Shown: positions 43,448-48,400 of the stretch, one piece after another
Layout: each line of letters starts with the position of its first letter
Position numbering within the stretch: the first letter of the stretch is position 1
Assembly (NCBI GenBank): GCA_023453665.1
Contig: JAEXTA010000167.1
Coordinates: forward strand, 1-48,400
Direction of reading: 5' to 3'
DNA length: 48,400 nt
Origin: Bacteroidota bacterium
GTDB taxonomy: Bacteria > Bacteroidota > Ignavibacteria > Ignavibacteriales > Ignavibacteriaceae
Made by a program: the position numbers and the translations under genes
The notes under the pieces: generated by a model
What the model saw: only the letters and a program-made list of their open reading frames with translations
What the model was told of the DNA's origin: nothing
The model's database searches: none

Positions 43448-43743
43448 ATTTTTCTCTCCTTAACCTTTTCGGTTAAATTACTTTTATAGTTGGCGAGAAA
43501 TCTTATCAGGAAAAGAAAAACAAATCCGATAGTTGATAGCATAAGTTCATCCGTACCTATACTGAATTCATCAATGGTTCCGGCTAAATATCCAAAATAT
43601 TTCATACTTGTGGTTAACAGAAACATAATTCCTAATCCCATCATACCATATCTAAGCGGTATTCGAATATAGTCTGAAAGTAAAATTTCTCCGCTTATTT
43701 TTTTTGTATACGCCGTAGATTCAGTAATGGTAAAACTTTTCAT
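43426..43743 (-). CDS. Small membrane protein of unknown function
   Basis: A 105-residue protein that I do not recognise. It has two hydrophobic segments: about 34-53 (GMMGLGIMFLLTTSMKYFGY) and about 68-86 (LMLSTIGFVFLFLIRFLANY). Charged ends (KSNLTEKVKERK) flank them, suggesting an inner-membrane hairpin with both ends in the cytoplasm. AGGA precedes the ATG at good spacing, which supports reality. Its last codons overlap the 3' end of prfA on the other strand. Confidence 0.6.
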   Translation of the reverse strand: MKSFTITESTAYTKKISGEILLSDYIRIPLRYGMMGLGIMFLLTTSMKYFGYLAGTIDEFSIGTDELMLSTIGFVFLFLIRFLANYKSNLTEKVKERKIYTSEAA

Positions 43744-43903
43744 TAAATCCTCAAATAATTGGTTAAGATGAACACATAAATCAAAAAAATCATTTCTGAG
43801 CTTTATGTATCAAATATCGTGCAGTCTCCAAAAGGGACCATCTGATTTAATTATCGGAAAATTCGGTTGAAAGTTTAGAAGGTTATCCGGAATATTAGAG
43901 CAG

Positions 43904-45469
43904 TTAATCGGCTTTAATAACGATTAAACTAATATCATCTTCAAATTTGGAGTTTGTGAATTGACTAAACTCAGTTTTTATTTTTTCGATTGGGTCTGAT
44001 TTTTCATCCAGTTGGCTGATAACCTCAGCCAGTCTTCTTGAGCCGAAAGGTTCGCCGGTTGAATTGCGCGATTCAAAAATACCGTCAGTAAGTAAAAAAA
44101 CACTGTCATTTTTGAAAAGAGGAATTGTTACATCAGTATAATTTCCTTCAGCGGCAAATCCCAGAAGTAGCCCATTAGATTGGATTCTTTTTATCTCACC
44201 GGTCTCAGCATTCTTATAAAGTATAGGAAGATCACCTGCCCCGGTGTACTTGATTGTTTTGCTTGCCTTATCAATAATAACTATTGATAAAGTTGCAAAT
44301 ACTTCGGAAACTTTTGCATCCTGGTAAACGGAATTATTTACCTGTTGTAAAATTTCACTTGGAGTAAATTCTTTTGCGTTTTGTAGTACAACTCTCAATG
44401 CACTTCTAACATACCCTGCATAAGCAAAAGCAAAATACCATGCACCCCATTTTTTCCCCATAACGTCACCCAGCACAACAGCAAGATGATCAGAGTCAAG
44501 CGGGAAATAATCGAGAAAATCTCCACCGGGAATTCCCTGATACGGAATATGCCAGTGTTTGATATCAAAACCGTAAAGTACAGGATAACTTTCAGGAACT
44601 ACTTTTGCTCTTAATGAATCAGCAGCATCGTGAAGTTCCGTAACAACCTTTTCTCTTTCCTTACCAAGACTTTTAATTATTGCACTTACCTTCGCAACAA
44701 CGACTCTTGGTCCGGCGGTTTTTACGACATAATCAGCAATACCTAAATCATAACCATCAAGAATATCTGTTTCATTTCCTTTAGCTGTCAGATAAACAAA
44801 TGGTATTGATTTTAATTGCTGATCGGCGAGGATCATTTTTCTGAATTCATAACCGTCAATACCCGGCATCATAATGTCAGATATTATAAGATCAGGCTGC
44901 AGGAACTGAGCAAGTTTGAGTCCTTCTTCAGCATTTATAGCTATACTGCAATCGAACCCAGCTTTATTCAGATTAAATTGAAAAAGTTTTGCAAGTGATA
45001 CATCATCATCAACAATAAGAATTTTTGCTGCTGAGGAAGAAAAAGATTGTTCAAGATGTTTTTTTGCGCCGTAAACTTTGTATATATCCGAACGGCGTAT
45101 TAAAGCCTGCACTTTTATTAACAGGTCATTTACGTCAAATGGTTTTGTTATTATGTCATCGCCGCCTGCTTCAAGTGCCATTGATTTATCTTCAATGCTG
45201 TTTTTTGCAGTAACAAATACAAATGGAAGCAGCCGGTACTTTTCATTCTCTCTGACTTTTCTGCAAAAAGAAAAACCATCCATATCACCCATTGTTACAT
45301 CGCATAATACCAGATCAACCTTTTGATTATGAAGATGTTCAAATCCCTCATCGGGGTTTGTTGCTTCAAGAACCCCGTAATCTTTTATTTTTAAATGATG
45401 GGAAATAAGTTTGCGGATGGTAATATCATCGTCAATTATAAGTACAGATTTTTTATCGTCGTTATTCAT
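43904..45469 (-). CDS. Double-receiver response regulator with PP2C/SpoIIE-type phosphatase
   Basis: A protein of 521 residues. Receiver 1 (about 8-125) has acidic D13-D15 and phosphoacceptor Asp57 (LVLCDVTMGDMDG). Receiver 2 (about 148-265) has DLIISDIMMPGIDG. A linker is followed by a PP2C-type serine phosphatase (about 300-520) with PGGDFLDYF, GDVMGKKWGAW, LLTDGIFES and EDDISLIVIKAD. Such enzymes (RsbU-like) dephosphorylate STAS antagonists, and a STAS gene lies just upstream. It is probably switched by phosphorylation; the kinase may be the one at the end of the window. Confidence 0.92.
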   Translation of the reverse strand: MNNDDKKSVLIIDDDITIRKLISHHLKIKDYGVLEATNPDEGFEHLHNQKVDLVLCDVTMGDMDGFSFCRKVRENEKYRLLPFVFVTAKNSIEDKSMALEAGGDDIITKPFDVNDLLIKVQALIRRSDIYKVYGAKKHLEQSFSSSAAKILIVDDDVSLAKLFQFNLNKAGFDCSIAINAEEGLKLAQFLQPDLIISDIMMPGIDGYEFRKMILADQQLKSIPFVYLTAKGNETDILDGYDLGIADYVVKTAGPRVVVAKVSAIIKSLGKEREKVVTELHDAADSLRAKVVPESYPVLYGFDIKHWHIPYQGIPGGDFLDYFPLDSDHLAVVLGDVMGKKWGAWYFAFAYAGYVRSALRVVLQNAKEFTPSEILQQVNNSVYQDAKVSEVFATLSIVIIDKASKTIKYTGAGDLPILYKNAETGEIKRIQSNGLLLGFAAEGNYTDVTIPLFKNDSVFLLTDGIFESRNSTGEPFGSRRLAEVISQLDEKSDPIEKIKTEFSQFTNSKFEDDISLIVIKAD

Positions 45470-45625
45470 TTATGTTATTTCTCGAATCAAATACCGGTTT
45501 TGTGTTCCGGTTTTTTCCCCTGAACATCAATAAGAAATGATTATGTAAAATCATTATGCTGCAGTTTTTAGTACTATTGAAAATTTTTTATGATAGTGAA
45601 GACAGCAAAAGTAGTTTACCAGCTT

Positions 45626-45964
45626 TTAATTAAAACTGTTTACAGCCTCTTCTTTTGTTTTAAAGGATTCAAACACCCTGTACATCCTGGTCAATTCAAA
45701 CATTGAATGTACCGCCGGTTGAAACCCAACAAGCCGCATATCACCGCCAAGACTTGTTACCTTTTTAAGAGAAACAACCAATGCACCAAGGAATGTTGAA
45801 TCGATAAATTCACATTCGGATAAATCGACGACTATTTTCCTTGCACCGTTCTGAATATCTTCTGCAAGGGTATTTTTAAAATCGTCAGCCTCGCGTAATG
45901 TAGCTCTTGACAACATTACCATTTTTACCAGCACATCGCCGTGTTCTTCGGTTATGAATTCCAT
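45626..45964 (-). CDS. STAS-domain anti-sigma factor antagonist-like protein
   Basis: A 112-residue STAS protein of the SpoIIAA/RsbV type. The conserved loop is KIVVDLSECEFIDSTFLGALVVSLK, with the Ser of 'DSTFLG' as the likely regulatory phosphorylation site. It probably binds an anti-sigma kinase or scaffold, and is dephosphorylated by the PP2C protein encoded next. No anti-sigma kinase is in the window, so the partner lies elsewhere. It lies 25 bp after the sigma-54 response regulator. Confidence 0.9.
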   Translation of the reverse strand: MEFITEEHGDVLVKMVMLSRATLREADDFKNTLAEDIQNGARKIVVDLSECEFIDSTFLGALVVSLKKVTSLGGDMRLVGFQPAVHSMFELTRMYRVFESFKTKEEAVNSFN

Positions 45965-45989
45965 GTTTTAACCTTCTGTTATTTTCTGT

Positions 45990-47378
45990 TTAATCATAAG
46001 AATGATGGTCAATATTATATTTTTCCATCAGTCTGTAAATTGTTGCTCGCCCTAACTGCAATTTCTTAGCCGCTTCAACTATGTTTCCGTTTGTAATTTT
46101 TAATGCATGTCTTATAGCTTCTTCCTTAAGACGCTCAAAAGGCACAATAGTATCATCGCCAAAAAGTGATCCGGGTTGAACCGGAGAAGATATCAATTCC
46201 ATATTTTTTATATGCGGCGGAAGATCATCTACTTCCACGTTATCATTTTCAGCAACTACAAGACATCTCTCAATTGTATTTTCCATTTCGCGAATGTTGC
46301 CTGGCCACGCATAATCATATATAAGTTTTAAAGCTTTCTTCGAAAAACCTTTTAAATTTTTTCCAAGTTTTTTGTTGAACGATTCAAAGAAATGCTGGGC
46401 AAGCACCAATATATCGCCTTTTCTCTGTCTCAGTGGCGGTATATAAATCGGGAAAGAATTTAACCTGTAATACAAATCTTCCCTGAATTCTTTATTGTCA
46501 ACAGCTTGTTTTAAATCGCGGTTGGTTGCAGAAATAATTCTTACATCCGTTTTAATAAGTTCCGTGCCGCCAACCCGTTCAAATTCTTTTTGTTGAATAA
46601 CCCTTAATAGTTTTGCCTGAAGCAGCATTTCAAGTTCGCCGACTTCATCGAGAAAGATTGTACCTTCATTAGCAAGTTCAAATTTTCCTAATTTTTTCTG
46701 GTGAGCACCTGTAAAAGAACCTCTTTCGTGTCCGAACAATTCACTTTCAAGAAGTTCACGCGGAATTGATGCACAGTTAACAACTATAAAAGGTTTATCT
46801 TTTCTTTTTCCATTATAATGAATTGCTCTTGCAATCAGTTCCTTGCCTGTTCCGCTTTCACCATAAATTAAAACTGTAATGTCATTGTTAAGTACTTTAG
46901 TTACTAGTTTAAATACATCCTGCATTCTTCCGTCTGCGGAAATAATGTTATCAAAGCTGTATTCCTTCTTAACATTTTCACGAAGGTTAATAAGCTCACG
47001 GTGCAGATCATAATTTCTGATCGCATTTTTTATTGCAGGTTCAAGTCTTTGCTGATCTATGGGTTTTGGAAAGTAATCGAATGCACCGAATCTTAAAGAT
47101 TCAACAGCAACTTCAATACTTCCCTGAGCAGATAAAATTATTACAGGAAGGTTTTCATCAATTTGTTTTACCCGTTTTAGTGTATCAATGCCATTAAGAC
47201 CGGGAAGCATTATATCAAGAAGGATCAGATCCGGTTTGCTGTTGTTAGAAAGACTTCTTAAGAGATCTTCTCCGTTTGAAAATATTTCCACATCATAATG
47301 CCACTTATCTTTTACCCAATAACTTAAAAGTTTTGATATTGCCTGTTCATCATCAACGATGAATACCAGTTTGTTCAC
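45990..47378 (-). CDS. NtrC-family sigma-54 response regulator
   Basis: A protein of 462 residues. The receiver (about 1-125) has D9-D10 and phosphoacceptor Asp55 (LILLDIMLPGLNG). The sigma-54 AAA+ domain has Walker A GESGTGKELIARAIH, GSFTGA in place of GAFTGA, and Walker B GTIFLDEVGEL. A Fis-type HTH closes it (NIVEAAKKLQLGRATIYRLMEKY). The start is GTG at 47378, preceded by AGGA. It lies 10 bp after the histidine kinase, so they are most likely a two-component pair. Confidence 0.94.
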   Translation of the reverse strand: MNKLVFIVDDEQAISKLLSYWVKDKWHYDVEIFSNGEDLLRSLSNNSKPDLILLDIMLPGLNGIDTLKRVKQIDENLPVIILSAQGSIEVAVESLRFGAFDYFPKPIDQQRLEPAIKNAIRNYDLHRELINLRENVKKEYSFDNIISADGRMQDVFKLVTKVLNNDITVLIYGESGTGKELIARAIHYNGKRKDKPFIVVNCASIPRELLESELFGHERGSFTGAHQKKLGKFELANEGTIFLDEVGELEMLLQAKLLRVIQQKEFERVGGTELIKTDVRIISATNRDLKQAVDNKEFREDLYYRLNSFPIYIPPLRQRKGDILVLAQHFFESFNKKLGKNLKGFSKKALKLIYDYAWPGNIREMENTIERCLVVAENDNVEVDDLPPHIKNMELISSPVQPGSLFGDDTIVPFERLKEEAIRHALKITNGNIVEAAKKLQLGRATIYRLMEKYNIDHHSYD

Positions 47379-47388
47379 AGTTAATTCC

Positions 47389-48400
47389 TCAGGAATGTTG
47401 TCGATTTTTTATACCGGGTAGTTTTATAACAAAACTTGTACCTTTATTTATTTCACTATCAATTGTGAATAATCCACCGTGTAAATCTACAATTTGTTTA
47501 GCAAAAACCAAGCTATCTAAGGGATATGAGGTAAAATTTTCCTTTGGAATATTATATTGATTAGAAAACACCTGCTGAAGTTCCAATTTACTAAATCCTT
47601 GCCCTGAGTCAATAATTTGTAACTCTGTTTCCTCCCCAAAATCCGAAACAGATATATAAATCCGTCCCCCAGCACTGCATAATGTAATTGAGATATCCAA
47701 CAATGAATAAACTATCTGAGAAATTTTTTTCTTATCGGCGAATACTATTACTTCGTTTTGACACAAATTTTTATTCAGTATTATCTTTTTTTCATTTAAT
47801 ATTTCCCAATGATTTTCTAAAACACCAATAATGAGTCCGCATAAATCAAACAAACTTTTATTCAGACTAATTTGTCTTCCGGCAACCGATGTTGTATCCA
47901 GGACTTCATTAATAAGTTTTGCAAGTCTTTTAGCTTCGTTAAGTATTTCCCTGTTAAATTCATTTTTCATTTCCTCACTGATACCTGACTCAGTATTTAT
48001 CGTTTCTGAAAATCCAATAATTGAAGCAAGTGGTGTTCTGAATTCGTGAGAGATGTTAGAAATAAAATCATTTTTCATCCTGTTTAGTTCTTCAAGAATA
48101 ACTTTTTGCTGATTAACCCTGGAGCGTTCAATATTTAGTATTCTTTCTGTTTCAATCAGCTTTTGTTCTAATGAATTAAGTTCATTAAGTGTTTGATCTT
48201 CTATTCTCTTCTTGGCAATACCATTTATTTTTATTATTTCGCCTGCGCTCCTATCAACACTACATCTCAGATCAAATTTGATTTCTTCCCCATTAATGCT
48301 GAGCATAATAAGTTGAACTGATTTTTCACTACTGCTGTGTATCAATTCATTAAAAAATTTTGAGATATTTTTAAGTTCAAACGCCGGCAAAAGATCATTA
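47389..48400 (-). CDS. Histidine kinase (5' end outside the window)
   Basis: At least 336 residues, open at the right edge; the TTG at 48390 is only an internal codon. A PAS-like end (about 20-65) is followed by a coiled coil and the HisKA H-box FISNISHEFRTPLASIIGF. The HATPase domain has G1 IIDSGQGF and G2 NKGTSFVIKLPG. The N box reads SLLDISITLCSAGG, where NLLxNAIKYS is usual, so the metal-coordinating Asn is missing. It sits before the sigma-54 regulator and probably acts as its partner, with altered ATP binding possible. Confidence 0.88.
   Translation of the reverse strand, partial: NDLLPAFELKNISKFFNELIHSSSEKSVQLIMLSINGEEIKFDLRCSVDRSAGEIIKINGIAKKRIEDQTLNELNSLEQKLIETERILNIERSRVNQQKVILEELNRMKNDFISNISHEFRTPLASIIGFSETINTESGISEEMKNEFNREILNEAKRLAKLINEVLDTTSVAGRQISLNKSLFDLCGLIIGVLENHWEILNEKKIILNKNLCQNEVIVFADKKKISQIVYSLLDISITLCSAGGRIYISVSDFGEETELQIIDSGQGFSKLELQQVFSNQYNIPKENFTSYPLDSLVFAKQIVDLHGGLFTIDSEINKGTSFVIKLPGIKNRQHS

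Noticed and set aside
43460..43476. TTAACC-ttttc-GGTTAA stem as the prfA terminator
   Set aside because: Only 6 bp with an AT-rich stem and no clean T run, and it lies in the coding part of the convergent gene; too weak to call.
1..48400. tRNA or rRNA genes
   Set aside because: Intergenic gaps were read for TTCGAATC-type loops, cloverleaf arms and rRNA motifs; none was convincing.

Overview
The window most likely comes from a low-GC, Gram-negative member of the Ignavibacteria (Bacteroidota/Chlorobi group). Three kinds of evidence point there. Two secreted proteins end in type A T9SS sorting domains of the 'FNPSTxI.YSIP' form. The cell has a double membrane (Omp85, LptE, Mla/MCE transport, SPOR and GWxTD proteins). 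Some promoters carry a Bacteroidota-like TAnnTTTG -7 box. Almost all genes lie on the minus strand; the plus-strand exceptions are a GNAT acetyltransferase, a small HTH gene, a TIGR01777 epimerase, a GH13 amylase and prfA.

Layout. 1-4.3 kb: 3' part missing of a monomeric isocitrate dehydrogenase, a YjdI/YjdJ-like pair, a GNAT enzyme, and an mlaE-mlaF-mlaD-like lipid transporter. 4.4-13.8 kb: a tightly packed housekeeping stretch (YraN, RNase HII, UbiA prenyltransferase, Omp85 protein, PfkB kinase, GWxTD protein, RimO, CdsA, zinc ribbon, CPBP protease). 13.9-20.2 kb: an envelope-oriented run headed by a sigma-54 activator (LptE, GT2, TPR, 3-methyladenine glycosylase, GT9, DUF3108), ending in a clear terminator. 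20.2-24.9 kb: a lipoprotein with a decayed 5' copy nearby, an MBL hydrolase, a SPOR protein and MiaB.

24.9-29.5 kb is the accessory island. It holds two unrelated-looking SIR2-domain genes (candidate NAD-consuming antiphage effectors), several inverted repeats, and a striking tandem array with an exact 21-bp period (about 10 units, 28547-28756). The array lies directly upstream of a small Xre-type HTH gene that has a textbook TTGAAA-17-TATAAT promoter and an AGGAGG ribosome binding site. The array plus its HTH gene, and the SIR2 pair beside it, are the best candidates for undescribed biology.

29.5-43.7 kb: an acyltransferase, two T9SS cargo proteins (one with a palindromic element apparently inserted in frame in its sorting domain), the epimerase, ahcY-metK-nucleotidyltransferase, ispH, a secreted GH13 enzyme, a Rieske lipoprotein, prfA and a small membrane protein. 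43.9-48.4 kb: a signalling cluster with a histidine kinase (5' end outside the window, N box degenerate), an NtrC-type regulator, a STAS antagonist and a double-receiver PP2C phosphatase, which together suggest a two-component system coupled to partner switching. No tRNA, rRNA, IS element, integrase or CRISPR array was seen.
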